64,000 bases of DNA from NCBI RefSeq assembly GCF_021869535.1, contig NW_026262734.1, positions 79,360,339-79,424,338 on the forward strand, in the 5' to 3' direction. Numbering within the stretch: the stretch's first letter is position 1; each line of letters opens with the position of its first letter. The stretch comes from Mytilus californianus. Taxonomy: Eukaryota; Mollusca; Bivalvia; Mytilida; Mytilidae. Under the pieces are notes generated by a model, which made no database searches, was not told the origin of the DNA, and saw only the letters and a list, made by a program, of their open reading frames with translations. Of the stretch, positions 44,165-57,065 are shown in pieces. Made by a program: the position numbers and the translations under genes.

Positions 44165-44595
44165 ATAATTCATTTAAATATTGTTTTCATCGGCCCTAAC
44201 ATAGATTTTCTTATCTGTAGATTATGGTTTAACTTAGTATGTATTGCCATACAGTTTATTAGACTTACCGTTCTATATCCTATGGATACGTATATTTTGG
44301 CATTGTACAATCTCATGTTTTACTAGATTGTTTATTACGTCCTTTACAATAAATCCAGTGGATGTGTACTTGATATTTTTGTCTTCGAGCCATGATGGTT
44401 TAATTATAAGTTCTTGGCTTTTGACTATGTTTCAATAACTGCGGGTATATTAGGCTAAGTTATTTTTGTTTTACTTTTTGTGTTCGATGTTTTCATCTTC
44501 GTATCGATTTAATGATTCAAACTTTTTTCAAATGACTTTTATAGCTGGTTATTATGTTGCGTTGTTACACTACTGTATGCGGTTATTAATGGGTT
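44165..44595 (+). repeat. Diverged Penelope-like 3' half
   Basis: TATTTTGGCATTGTACAATC, AATCCAGTGGATGTGTACTT, GATATTTTTGTCTTCGAGCC, ATGACTTTTATAGCTGG and ATGTTGCGTTGTTACACTAC follow the order of the tail at 35,985 down to 35,590 and of 57,650-57,980. It lies exactly between D4 and D1. Confidence 0.6.
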
Positions 44596-45117
44596 GGACA
44601 CCGGAACACCGGATATTAGTTTCACATCTACATTTTGCCAGTGGCAGGTATGGAATTGATTTTTTACTGCAGTGATAACAGACAGTTTGTTTCACTATGA
44701 GCCGATATAAATCCCAGCTATTGAGTTTTGTTCTCAGACTTGATTATATTGACTCGAAGAATACATGTTTCTTATAAAAATCAGTAAAAGTACCAGAATG
44801 CAGAATGTATGCATATATTTTTTAACAAGTAATATTTGTTTGGCAATTTTCCAAATAACAGATGTTGAACAAATATATAAATCATTCGACGAAAACGTGT
44901 AAATAACATTCTATTCATTGATTGATTGATTCATTCATTCATTGATTCATATTTATTCATTCATTCATTCAATTTCTGCCGGAAAGTTCGGAAAAGACCT
45001 TAGTCTATGCTATTCTGCACAAATTAATCATACATGCAACCCAACCACATTTTATAATAATACAAATACTGTGAATGCGAGTATTCGGTGAATACATTCA
45101 CAAATAAATAAGTAATA

Positions 45118-45163
45118 AAATTGAGAATGGAAATGGGGAATGTGTCAAAGAGACAACAACCCG
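45118..45163 (-). mobile_element. 46-base retroelement 3' end insertion
   Basis: TTGAGAATGGAAATGGGGAA, TGTGTCAAAGAGACAACAAC is the antisense of the 3' end seen at 40,160-40,214. D1 copy a lacks it (13,317-13,322). Such a short 3'-end-only insert fits severe 5' truncation during target-primed reverse transcription. Confidence 0.7.
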
Positions 45164-45224
45164 TCCATGTATGAATGAAGGTGTAAATAATAGTATATAT
45201 TGTAAACACAGCATAAGTATAGTT

Positions 45225-45334
45225 TTAGTATACCAGTTTCTTCAGATAAACGGTTATGGTGACGGATATAAAGATCAGTGGAACACGTGTACAAATAACA
45301 CCAAACGCTACATAGTGATCAAAACTATTCCGAA
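45225..45334 (-). other. Possible terminal exon, D1 copy b
   Basis: Same length and stop position as 13,378-13,487. It encodes RNSFDHYVAFGVIC, then PLIFISVTITVYLKKLVY. See the entry at 13,378 for the doubts. Confidence 0.25.
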
Positions 45335-46737
45335 CTGTGTAAAGTTCCAAGACTGAGTATTACAAACCGCATCAAAAATTGGGGTGATATTAGGTGCTTC
45401 GGAACGGTACCAAGTTTCTGCTCCAAGGCATTCTTCTTATTCTTCAAAGTTAGAACAGATTTTGAAAATGGCGATACAAATACATGTCAAATCAATGGTG
45501 AATGATAACTCATACTAATTGATAGTGAATAAGATAATACATGTCCGCATGAAACATATTGTTTAAATCGCATGATCAAGAATAGTGTTGCTTTGTTGGA
45601 AAAACGGAAAACCCAGTTTCAATTTTCCTCTTAAATTACTCATATAAGTGAACTCACATCTTGAACAAGACGCAATATCCTGTCTACACTGATTAATTAT
45701 TTGTTGTTTGCTTGGTGTCCAGTTTCAAAACATTCCTGCATAACAAAGACGAGAAAAAATAATTTTATACAATAGATACATGTACGTATCTTTTTTTTTA
45801 AATGTTGGAACAGGATGTAGATTGTGAAATATTTACTGTGCTGTAAAAGATTGTGATTGATATCGGTAGATCTTAAGCAGTACAGCAAGCCAAAAAACAA
45901 CTTGAGATTATATTTTTTTTCAATTTGATATGGAGAAACAAAAGAAGCATTTCCTTATTAATCTTTTAAATTACACCAATCAGTGAACATCTGAGATATT
46001 ATTGGACAGAATCCGTCTAAACTAGTTTTCAAGAATAATTTATTGTTGTGTGCTTGACGTCAAAATGACTAGGACGGGATAAACGGTTATACATTTCTAC
46101 TGCACTGCATACTGAGTATATTAGATATCGGCAGAAATAAAGCTTACAGAAAATCAAAAACACACAAACAAAATTCCGGCAAGGATTTTCATTTGTGAAA
46201 AATGTGGCACTCTCTCGATCGGATAAAAAAAAGAGCCGAATGATGCCTTAGGTAGAATCCACACTCATGTGTAAGTTAAAGAGAGAATGATAAAATCAGA
46301 GCAAAACAAACGACAAACGACAAAAGAAACAAACAAAAGTCTACAAAACGTTACATAAAAAACTATTAGCCCACCTCAAACTGGTGGTGATATTATGAAC
46401 TCTAGTATGATAATTATATCCTGCCCTTCGCGTGTTATCGGCAGTATCGTTCATAGTAATTAAAATCTGATGTCCAGTCTAAGTATATTAAACATGTCAA
46501 ACGTTCACATTCCAACCCAACTAGCAAATTTCATTTTTTTTTGTTATTGTGTTTGATTAATGTTGGTTTCTTTCCTCAAGACTGTAAAATTCTTCTGTAA
46601 CAGGTCAACAGACGCCTAATTCAATGTACATCATATTAGTATATAAACAGACACTCTGTCACTTTCTACATTGTTAATACTATCTATGTGTTCTTATATG
46701 TTATTTGTTAGCATGAACTTGTACTAGGATAGTTGTT

Positions 46738-46741
<4 letters not shown>

Positions 46742-46771
<30 letters not shown>
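46742..46771 (+). repeat. T30 run
   Basis: Thirty consecutive T within D1 copy b, replacing unique sequence of copy a. It may be the poly(A) relic of an antisense retro-insertion or a sequencing artefact. Confidence 0.75.
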
Positions 46772-46772
<1 letters not shown>

Positions 46773-47530
46773 TATTTGAGAACTATAGACATACAGATAT
46801 GTACAGGTTATACATTAACAATAAAACGTTATACATTGTAACTTCATATCTCAATCCATTTTTTTATTTAGTTTAATTTTTCTTAAATCTTCCTAAATTT
46901 CATCTAGATAATAGAAAAAGTCATTCCAAAATCTGAAAACTCCTACAGTCCATTGTTTTTAAAGCATTTCATGGATGAGTGTTATTTTTCTACCTTTTTA
47001 GCTAACTATCCACATAAATAATACAATATGATTTAATAACTATTTCTGGAGAGAAAACAATACGTGACAAGATAGTATACATGTATTTATCATCGGAAAT
47101 GTAATGACCAAGAACACCATAAGGGTGTGAAAGGAATGTTTAACCCTCCAGACACCTAAATTCGTTCACGGTACGAAGTTGTGTTCGCGTTCCAACATGT
47201 TAAGCTTTCTGTATTGTTTGTGTGAACTTCTTGTTGTCTGTTCGGCATTTGGACAATATAAAAAAAAAGATGTGGCAAGGTTGGTTTTTATTTGTCCTTT
47301 TCGATTTACGGTTTTAAATTTGTTTTTTGTTTTTTTATAAATCGTCTCCCTTATATTCCCGATGAACTTGAATAATGTGTGCATTGCATGACGAATAAGT
47401 TCTATTTACAATAAACACCGCAAATATTCCTTCATTCAAAAAGATATTTCGCACTTATATGAACCTTCTCCAAATGTTTGTATCCACCATTCCAATTATC
47501 TTCCATAGTTTGTCGTGCTAATAGTGCAGC

Positions 47531-48414
47531 GGCTACAAGCATATTTCAGAAGAATTGTGCAATCCTGCTACAAGCATGAAATTTAGCATAAACCTTCCTC
47601 AATATTGACTCTTGTAATTCAGATAGGGAGGTATTTGAAAAAAATGTCTCACTTCCGGTAAAATCCAAAATGGCGGACATCATCTCCTACTCAGGTCAAT
47701 TTCGACGAAAAGTATATTTATAGGCGTACTATTCAACATAACTGCACCAAATTTGGCACAAACCTTTTTTTTGTGTCTCTTTTTGATATGATATTAAGCG
47801 GACCTTTATAAAAATACCGTATTTCCGGGAAAATAAAAAATGGCAGACAAAAATATTCAAATTTTGTCAATTTTGGTATATTGTTTTGTAAAAAAGATGT
47901 TGGGATTTGAATGAATTCTGGAGCAAGTATATAATAGTTCATTTCCTTCCCCAACATTAAATTCCCCATTATTATTCTGGAAAGATTTTGTTTTTTATTC
48001 CATCAATCTTCTGATCTTACTATACAGCAATGGGAAAATGGTAAGAAAATTATATCCTCTATCACTTTTATAAAATTTCAGAATAATATGCAATTCAAGC
48101 TGAATATATATCGAAATAAAATGGGTTTTAGAATTACCGTAAATGTTCTAATAAACTTGTGATTGTAACCAAACATTACCGTAAATGTACTAATAAATAT
48201 AAAATTATTCCAAACAATTCTGACTGTTTTCTTTTTCTTTTCCTACAGAACTTTAACGCTAAGAATAGTATTAAAACATACATAGATTGAATAAAGATGT
48301 CCGTGTTATATATAGAGTACGGGTAAATATCTTGTTCTTATGTCAAACTTATCCTTTGTGTTTCTTTTCTTTTTCGGATGATATGCATTATAGTCAACTG
48401 ATTGATGTCTAGAG
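47531..48414. other. Non-coding, with a twice-repeated AAAATGGCGGAC block
   Basis: CACTTCCGGTAAAATCCAAA, ATGGCGGACA near 47,646 and TATTTCCGGGAAAATAAAAA, ATGGCAGACA near 47,820 are two related modules of a dispersed repeat. No gene. Confidence 0.45.
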
Positions 48415-50935
48415 ATGTCGAACAAATCATTTCCGCTATTTGATACATTTAAAGAACAAATACCAACATCATCTCAAATAGGGGAACATGGCCCAGATGT
48501 GGACTGATTTAAATGCATATTTTGTCAAACAACTATTGGAGAACACTCCAATGCCCTTCATCCGCAAAACAGAGTGACACAAGTGCTGGATATAAAACAT
48601 TATCCGAAAACCTTGAACAATTTAATGATATTAACTACTTACCAACTTCGTTAGACTTGGATAAACTAAATGATGGAAGTGGGATTCAGAACACTCTAAT
48701 AAAGAGCAATGCTAAGCATGCTAAATTGCATAAAAAATGTCATCTGAAATTCAATACTACGGAACTCAAAAGGGCTCAAAAGAGACATCATGAAGATATA
48801 TCCGATGATGGGCAGGCATCATCTTGCAAGAGGCAAGAAAATCAACACGTTTGAGTTTACCCTGTAAAATAGAACTGACAGATTATGTGTGTTTCTTTTT
48901 TAATACTATTGAAGAAGATGAAAGGTTACGTGAAGTAGCGACCTATGCCATTGACAATCGTGTTCGTGAATGTGCTCAAAAGCTACAGGACACTGTCTTA
49001 CTAGCAAAGTTAAGTGCCGGAGACCTTGTAGCCCAAGAGTCAAAATATCACGCGAAGTGCTTACTAGATCTCTATCGAAAAGCCTCAAGAGTGGCTAATG
49101 ACGATGAGTCTGAAGGAGGAACACAGACACGAATCAGCCATGGAATTGCATTAGCTGAATTAGAAAGCTTTATAGAAGAATCTAGAAGTGAAGATAATGT
49201 TGCACCAGTATTCAAGATGTCAGATCTGTCAAAAATGTATGGTAATAGATTGGAAAAAATGGGAGCCGGACAAGAAAGTTGAGTCCATAGTACGAGGTTG
49301 AGGAATAGATTATTGACATATATTACTGATATTGAGGCTTATAAGCAAGGTCGGGATAATTTATTAACATTTAAAGATGACATTGGACCAGCCTTACGAA
49401 GGGCATGTGAGGAAGACTATGACACAAATTATATGCAGATATATAAGGCTGTGAAGATTGTAAGAAGTGATATAATGGCAACATCTTCAGAATTCGATGG
49501 TAAATTTGCTGCAGATTGTCACGAAAAATCAGTTCCACGATCTCTTTTAACGTTAGTGAATATGTTACTGTATGGGCAAGACATAACAACTGATTACTTT
49601 TCCCATGAAACATTAGCCATTGCTCAAATGCTGATTTTTAACAGTCATAAAATAATTCAGAAGTCCCAAAGACATGCAAAATCAAGAGAAACACCTTCAC
49701 ATATGTATTTTGGAATAGTGATTCATTGTCAAACAAGGAAGAGAGGATTAATTGACAAAATGTATAAACTAGGATTCTCCGCATCATATGATCGAATTTT
49801 ATCAGGATCAGCATCTCTTACCAATATACTTTGTAAGCAGTATCAAGAAGACGGATATGTTTTTCCTCCGTCTTTACTGATAGGCCTTTTCACCAATGCC
49901 GCCGTAAATAATATTTATCATAACCCTAGCTACACGACAACAAAAGATTCATTCCATGGAACAGGAATTTCTCTTTTCCAACATGTGACTAGTCAAATGA
50001 ATGGACAACAGCGAATAAATTTCCAGTTAGCGAGTGACTTAATCAATATGAAATCTAATTTTCAACCTTTAATGTTTTTCAGGTGCCTTGAAACTGTTGC
50101 CAATTCAAAGAAAAATGATATGGACGAAAGGATATTGGTTTCTTGGGGAGCCTATCATGCAGAACACGAACCTATCAATGATTTTGAACCATCCGTATCA
50201 GCACTTCTGCCACTCTTTGAATAAGAGGCTAAATCTTTGGCATTGATAAAGCACCCATTTGATGTTATAAAGACTAGTGTCGATGCGTTAATTCCTGGTC
50301 GGAATCCAGTCATAGCGTTTGATTAACCTCTGTTTGCAGTGACTAAGCAAATTCAATGGAGTTGGCCAGAACTCTATGGTAAAAACAAGTTCATAGTAAT
50401 GTTCGGAGGACTTCATATTGAAATGACAACGTTTAAGACCATTGGAGATTGGCTGAGAAGGATCTGGTTGGACAACCGTGCTAACACAAGCCAATGTTGC
50501 ATCTTCTGGAAAAGCTGAAGCGTTTTTGAATGCTAGTCCCGTAACAAGAACGAGACGTGCTCATCAGATATCTGCATGTTGTTTGTACATCTTGCTGAAG
50601 GCTGCTTTCCAGGAATACACTGACAATGAGGAAGTTGAACCTAAACTGGACATAGACAATAGTTTGAAGGCTGCTACAACAAGCAGGAGGGGAAAGGGAA
50701 TACGCAGACGAGTCAAGGGTCAAAACAAAATTCCTGAAAATTGGCAAAGTTTTCTGAGAGATGACGACAATAAGAAAGAACTTTTTTGTTTTCTTTCACA
50801 GCAGCTTGCTCAACAAACTTTTGAGGAAAATGTAATTGTAGCAACAAATGCTCAGGATGTTCTATATTATCCACCACGTGATGATGTTTCAAGTTTAGCA
50901 CTATGTTCACATGAAGAGGGTGACACTAGAGTCAT
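48415..50935 (+). pseudogene. Broken copy of a multicopy HEE(A/G)DTR gene family
   Basis: The reading order across frames starts MSNKSFPLFDTF, then FKCIFCQ, LQCPSSAKQSD and GSGIQNTLIKSN. It continues with LREVATYAIDNRVRECAQKL, FKMSDLSKMYGNRLEKMGAG, YKQGRDNLLTFKDDIGPALR, KDSFHGTGISLFQH, FKTIGDWL, NVASSGKAEAFLNAS, IPENWQSFLR and CSHEEGDTR. I recall this order from large uncharacterised protein families that are multicopy in bivalves and cnidarians. The function is unknown and a mobile-element origin is suspected. Stops lie at 48,505, 49,280, 50,222 and 50,324. Frame changes lie near 48,545, 48,840 and 50,455. The part normally following HEEADTR is gone. It is clearly dead. Confidence 0.8.
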
Positions 50936-51744
50936 GGTAAAACAACCCCATTATATGAACAACAACCGATTTGTACAAATGTCATTTCTCGTTTTAACTT
51001 GATTTAACACAGAATCTTGTAAATGGTCCATTTGTGATTGTTGTGTAAATGCAATTAACAGAAAAGAATTTAGATAAAAACAAAAATGTATATATTTATC
51101 AAAATATTATGCATTAAAGTTATTTTCATCAGAATATTAAGAAAACAAAAACTTAATAGTAAAGGGGTATAATTCAAATTTGTCGTTTCAATAACGTCCA
51201 TGACAACTTTCCTACTTCCAGCAAAAGACATTTCTGAATATACATAATGTATAAATATACAAACATGTTCAAGGGAAACATATTTACAACGTCAATTATT
51301 ACAAACCTCGTCATTTACAAACTCTTTTAAATTGTCAATTCGTGAGAGCAATAGTCATGCACTTTGATAAAAAAGTTAAAAACAAAACATGCAAATTGTT
51401 AATTCCTTTTCTTCTAACACACTGATGCTGATAACTGAATTATGCATGTTACAAATCCTCCGACAATTTTTTTCTTCAAAGTTTTAAATATTCAAAAGGG
51501 TTTTATTTTCGGGAGGGTGATATCAAGATTCATTGATAATAACTACCGAACAAATTTGTCAAAATATGTAAAGCAAATCCTTCTTAGTTCTAACACAATT
51601 TTTGATTTTTTAACCCTGTTTACCACCATTCCCCATGTGAAATTATAATTTTTTTTTAAATACTTTGAACGACAAAATTTCGTTTACATTTTCTTACGTC
51701 AGACACGCGAAGCAATGATTGTGGTTCTTAAATTTTATAGATGC
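50936..51744. other. Non-coding stretch
   Basis: AT-rich, no gene or repeat recognised. Confidence 0.4.
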
Positions 51745-52210
51745 TTAACAATGTTGTTGTCCATTCGTTTGATGTGTTTTATCATTGATTTTGCCATTTG
51801 ATTAGGGACTTTCCGTTTTGAATTTTCCTCGGAGTTCAGTATTTTTGTGATTTTACTTTTTTGTGCTTTTTTGTTAAATATTTGTTTGTTTTGAGATTGT
51901 GACACAGTGATGACTGTTGTAACCATATTGTGACTATTTTACCTATTATGTCTGTTTTGTTCACGCATCGTTGTAAATATAACGGAATTTGATGCGACTG
52001 TCATACAAGTGAGAGGTTTACCGCTATAAAACAAGGTTCAATCCACCATTTTCTACATTTGAAAATGTCTGTACCAAGTCAGGAATATGACAGTTGTTGT
52101 CCATTCGTTTGATGTGTTTTATCATTTGATTTTTCCATTTGATTAGGGACTTTCCGTTTTGAATTTTCCTCGGAGTCCAGTATTTTTGTGATTTTACTTT
52201 TTGCTTAACC
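51745..52210 (+). repeat. R3 repeat with a duplicated end
   Basis: GTTGTTGTCCATTCGTTTGA, TTAGGGACTTTCCGTTTTGA and TCAGTATTTTTGTGATTTTA occur at 51,751-51,862 and again at 52,094-52,201. Between them lies ACTGTCATACAAGTGAGAGG and the rest of the R3 order. This is a tandem arrangement of R3 ends with a period of about 340 bp. Confidence 0.65.
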
Positions 52211-52639
52211 AATGACTTTAGCATGTTTAAGTTATGTTCAAGTTAGAATAATGTGCAGTGTTTCAAATTAATAAAATAACCAATTGGTTGATATTAAAAA
52301 ACGTGAACACGTTGTTCTTTTAAACATGGGTTGCAACTTGTGTTTAGTGTTATAATAATCATGATATTAAGCATATATATTTATTTCATAAAACTTTCTT
52401 TCAGATTCTAAAAGCAGAATTACAGATACATATTTAAACCTGATTTCGCAATTCATTTAAATGACCTTAAATAGTATTTTGATGACAATAAATATTATTT
52501 AACAAGTTCTTTTTAAAATTTCAGATTAAATATTAAAATTCACCTTTTATAATTTAAATAAAAAATAAAACAAACAAAATACTTCTTACTAGATAAAGCA
52601 GAAACTTTTCCTGTATGCGTGTTTTGCCTGACTTTCAAA

Positions 52640-54415
52640 AACACGGCCTGGTTGATTTCTATATTCCCGTTGTATTGTATTCTAACACAATTGTATACTA
52701 CTTTTTTATCATATATTGCTACGTGTAACAGAATGACAACACTATGAAAGACAAGGAAGTTAGTGTTGAAAAAAGGATCGATTAGGGGTAGGTGTGAACG
52801 AAAGTACGCAAATGTTTTTTCAAGTTTTAAAATGATTTCAAGGTAAAAAAAAAGTGTGTGCACTTATGCAACTGGATATAAATCACCTCCATACTGTTGA
52901 TAAATATTTACAAATGTAACCCTAACTTACTTCTAAGTTTAAGAAATTATTCACGTTAAACAACAACTATGAGAACAAATGTTACATATTCATGTTTCAG
53001 AAATAGAAATCACGTTTCAGTGACTTCACAAAACGACATGACATCGGAAATATGTCATCAAAGATGCAAAGTAGTAAAAACAATATAAAGAAATGTTACG
53101 GAGAAGTACACATAATTACAATGAGAATATCATTCATCATTTATTATTAAATATTGTTAAAGGACACCTATTGCGACTTCACCGAATACGCTCGCGGCTT
53201 GCAAGTGCATTTGAAAAACAAAACATTTAAATAATTGAGGCTTACTGTTACCCAGGGTATGTAATCTTCTTTCCATCACCCACACCAAGAAACAAAAACA
53301 AAATGATACGTCTATAGATCAAAATACCGTTCACAAAAAGTGTATACCCAAGTTACTGGGTAAAAAGGACATGTCCTGTTTACAGGGTGGCATTCCTACA
53401 AAATGTAGGAGAAGGACTTAACATGTATAAGTATTGACAAATGTATTTCTGCGTCCTACATTTGAAAAATATCCTTGAGTACATATTTATTATCTAAACA
53501 ATACTGCTTTTGATTTTAGGTGAATCGAACATATTTTACATGCAAATACCGTATCACTTTATTTTACGATACAAGGTCCCCTCGTGTGACCGAACGTGAC
53601 ATCCACAACAGTCATACCGAGGAGCGCAAAGTTTCCTAGTCATAAAAACTGGAACATAGGATAAATGCAGTCTTTTTTTACTCTTGATATAGTCATACCT
53701 TAAGAGAAAAAACAATTTAAGCATATATAGAAATATTATTAACAGTCATCAAATTCTCTAAATTGAAAAACATCGGTTTAAATACCATCCATGTATAACT
53801 CATTAAATATAGACATTTATGAGAAAATATCGTGAGTAGAAATTTTAACTTGAAATAAAGAGTCTGAATTAATGATGCAAATATAAAGAAAAAACATTAC
53901 AATATTTTCATATTCATTAGTTATTATTTTACTATGAATTATAATATTGATTGTTACAATGTGGCTTGTATATATACTTGACATATCAATATTAATTAAC
54001 TTGCTAACTTATGGGCAAGTGTGGAATATATTTATCATTTGGCGTCCGTCGTTCGCTTTTGTTTTTGGTGAATCCTCGTCTCTTGGCCAAAAAAAGCAGT
54101 TCTTTTCCAAACTCATCGTTATAGTATTTAAAGCAAACATGAGCAGTAAGACAAGATACTAGTACATCAATAAAGTCAAATTACGGGCGAAATCTTCATA
54201 TGCCGTAGGTTCTATTTTAGTTTTATCCGCCCTTTAAAGTTAGTTTTAGGTTTGGGATTTTCAAAAGAAATGGCATCAAGCATCACTTTAGAGATGTTAA
54301 TAGTCGTAATGCGCATCTGGTTCATTTGAATAAGAATCGTTTATAATATTGACTCCTTCTATGAGTGTTTGCCATTTTACAGAGATTTTAACCCTTTTTG
54401 ATGAAGTTATACATG
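52640..54415. repeat. Segmental duplication D2, copy b
   Basis: Counterpart of 29,050-30,795. Extra segments occur at about 53,341-53,395 (TATACCCAAGTTACTGGGTA) and 53,440-53,560. It contains a decayed M2 hammerhead at 54,280-54,323 (core CTTTAGA, stem I GCATCA/TGGTTC). Confidence 0.75.
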
Positions 54416-54419
54416 TAGT

Positions 54420-54800
54420 AGATTGGGGAAACTTTTAACGGCATCATTGTGTTATTGTGCTATGGCCTTTTTTGTATCCCGGTCATTCTTTTTGCTTATG
54501 TTCTTTGTCTTAAGAGTATCTTAATGCCATTTTGCTTTTCTTTGCTGAAATAGTTATTTGTTTTTATAGTTATATTGTTATGCTCACACATTGTTGTCAA
54601 TATTTAATTATGTGCGATTGTCATACAAGTGAGAGGTTTAGCTAGCTTTAAAACCAGGTTTAATCTATCATTTTCTACATAAGGAAATGTATGTGCCGAG
54701 TCAGGAATATGACAGTTGTTTTCCATTCGTTTAATGTGTTTAGGCTTTTGATTTTGCCCTTTGAAGAAGGATTATCCGTTAGGTTTGTTATCTCACTTTA
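54420..54800 (+). repeat. R3 dispersed repeat
   Basis: CATCATTGTGTTATTGTGCT, GCTCACACATTGTTGTCAAT, GTCATACAAGTGAGAGGTTT, GTCAGGAATATGACAGTTGT and GCTTTTGATTTTGCCC are in R3 order. It starts at the right edge of D2. Confidence 0.65.
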
Positions 54801-56885
54801 TATTAGATCTTCAAACAAATCAAATGACCAAACTCTTCAGGCAACACCTTATTCACCTTGGAGTCATAGTAATTGACTTTCAATAACAATTTGTGCCTTT
54901 TAACATATGTCAACTACTGTTACCTAATTTGTACTTTTTGTTTTGCGTTTTGGTCAAACTATATTAGAAATAGAGAAAAAAAAGCTTATTGTCCACACAC
55001 TTTAACAAAAAAAAAACGGAAACAAAATTATAAGCACTGTAAGTTTATAATTACTAACAGATCAAATTACCGAAAACGACTATCGGCTCTGTGTATGAAT
55101 TATTTATAATTAAGAATAAAGAGATGTGGTTTGATTGCCATTGGGAGAACTATTCATCAATGACTTGAAATTAATATATAGTGTTAATGTTTACAAGTTT
55201 TATGTTTATACGGTAAAATGTTTATAATGGTTTTACTACACAGCTTGTGAACATTAACAGGTACACATGTGATAGAGAACCCTTACACAAAACCACAAAT
55301 AAGCAATACACATGATAAAATATCCTCCTTTTCTTAAATGTGACCCACCGAATTAGACCATCAACGGCCTTGTACTTACATGAGAAAAAAAGACGGGTGC
55401 CACATACGAAGCAGGATTTGCTTACCTTTGCGGAGAACCTAAGATCACCCATGGCTTTTTCTGTGGTTCGTGTTGCTCAGTCTTGAGTTGTATATGTTGT
55501 GTTTTGTATTGTGGCTGAAATTGTTTTACATTTTTTTGTAGTATTTATTCATGTTATTTAGGTTATCTATTTTTAGCGTGTGTTTGTATTTAATTAGCCT
55601 TTTATTTTATTCTGTTTATTCGAGCGCCACTGATGGATCTTATTTTTACGAAACGCGCGTCAGGCCTAAACAATTTCAATACTAGTATATATAATGAGTT
55701 CATTGTATGTGTCTGAAAACTAAACTAGATAGCAACAGGCTGTTAACATTAAACAATCATAACTATATCTAAATATTCGAATCTTTTTTTGAACCCTCTA
55801 TAGGATATATGAACTGCATATTTAAAGGTATTGCCAGCCTAACGGACAACACTTCAGCATGCATTTCAGTTTAGGAAGAACTGTAATATGGTGTGTTGGA
55901 TAGGGGGGATTGTATCTTACAACAAGCAACCTACAGACCACTTTACACTCAGAGAACTATTCAATTGTTTTACATGGAACGTTATATAAATAATCCCCAT
56001 CCTAGCTGGACGTGGCGTATGTATACGACGTGGCGTATGTATACATCCCTTACAGCCAAATGGGAGTCCACTTTATCAAGAGTTTTATTTTTCACGCTAT
56101 GATTCCCGGAACTACTATCACCAAAGTTCCCTGTCAACCCCGGAGCCTTATTCATCGACCGGATATTGTGGCATAAAACGCAAAGAAACAAGTGCTGTTT
56201 GTGATCAAGTTGAATTTATCTTATCAAAGGATTTATTGATGTCATGATCGTGCAAGATATGTTGAATATTATGTTACTTGCATCTCAAATGACGACTTAT
56301 TTGTTCCAGTAATTGAAACTTCTGCAGTGCGTCAACCTTTTCTCGTGTATTTCTTATAATGTTCAGTGTTCTGTCAAGACGGGTACCAGTGACAGAACAA
56401 GCACTGTTCACTTTAAGCAGTTTTAATTCAAACATTTTGTTAGTAACAGTTCCGCGTATCGGTTAACTTGTCTTTTGTTTTTGCCATACACACAGGAAAT
56501 ACCGAAAATTAAATTGTCTACACTTCTACTCTACAGAAAAATGTTCACAATATAATTTCAAAATCATATTAACTGCTTATAATTCTGCTTCATTATCTGT
56601 TAATCATAGAAGAGAGAACGTGGAACAGAAAATTCAATTCTTGATGAACGTTACTAAATTGTGTTTTACAAACTGTGGAATAAACAATTGATCAAACGTT
56701 TTTATGGAAATAAACCATTTGTAAATCTCATTCGTGTATCAATACAGTTTTCAAACTAGATTGGTGCAACATTGCTTAAACGTGAGAAAATCAAAATGAT
56801 ATTGTTAATAGATAAAATAGTGTTTTGCTCTAAAATGTCTTTAATTAAAGATTATATATCATCTGCGTTGTCTCTGTGTATCTCT
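54801..56885. other. Non-coding stretch with an M1 relic
   Basis: M1 remnant at about 55,590-55,700 (ATTCGAGCGCCACTGATGG, ACGAAACGCGCGTCAGGCC), with stem II destroyed. A retroelement tail edge lies at 55,121 (AGATGTGGTTTGATTGCC). A small direct duplication GACGTGGCGTATGTATAC occurs at 56,010-56,044. No gene is supported. Confidence 0.45.
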
Positions 56886-57065
56886 CTAATTCAAAGGGTA
56901 TCCTTCTATGCCAGTTTGCCTTTTCAACCAAGAAGCGTAAATAGGAATGTTGGTATATGCTGTGGACCTGTTTCCGTTACAGGTAGCATACTGCCATGCA
57001 AAAATACCACTTTGGGCAGTAGTGCCATCTGTTGTTTTGCATGTCAACGGTCCACCATTGTCACC
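56886..57065 (-). CDS. Protease homologue C, last exon
   Basis: 180 bases including the stop. AAT stands where the Ser195 codon should be. The acceptor TTATTAAG precedes GGTGAC. Confidence 0.85.
   Translation of the reverse strand, partial: GDNGGPLTCKTTDGTTAQSGIFAWQYATCNGNRSTAYTNIPIYASWLKRQTGIEGYPLN

Larger units (their letters stand above)
44600..47530. repeat. Segmental duplication D1, copy b
   Basis: Counterpart of 12,565-15,795. It has its own insertion at 45,118-45,163 and lacks the M1 element of copy a. A run of thirty T stands at 46,742-46,771, where copy a has TATTTCTTCTGGAATGTTG. Confidence 0.85.

Noticed and set aside
51745-52210. Direct repeats considered as LTRs
   Set aside because: They lack TG...CA ends, a primer binding site or coding sequence. 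They are tandem R3 ends.
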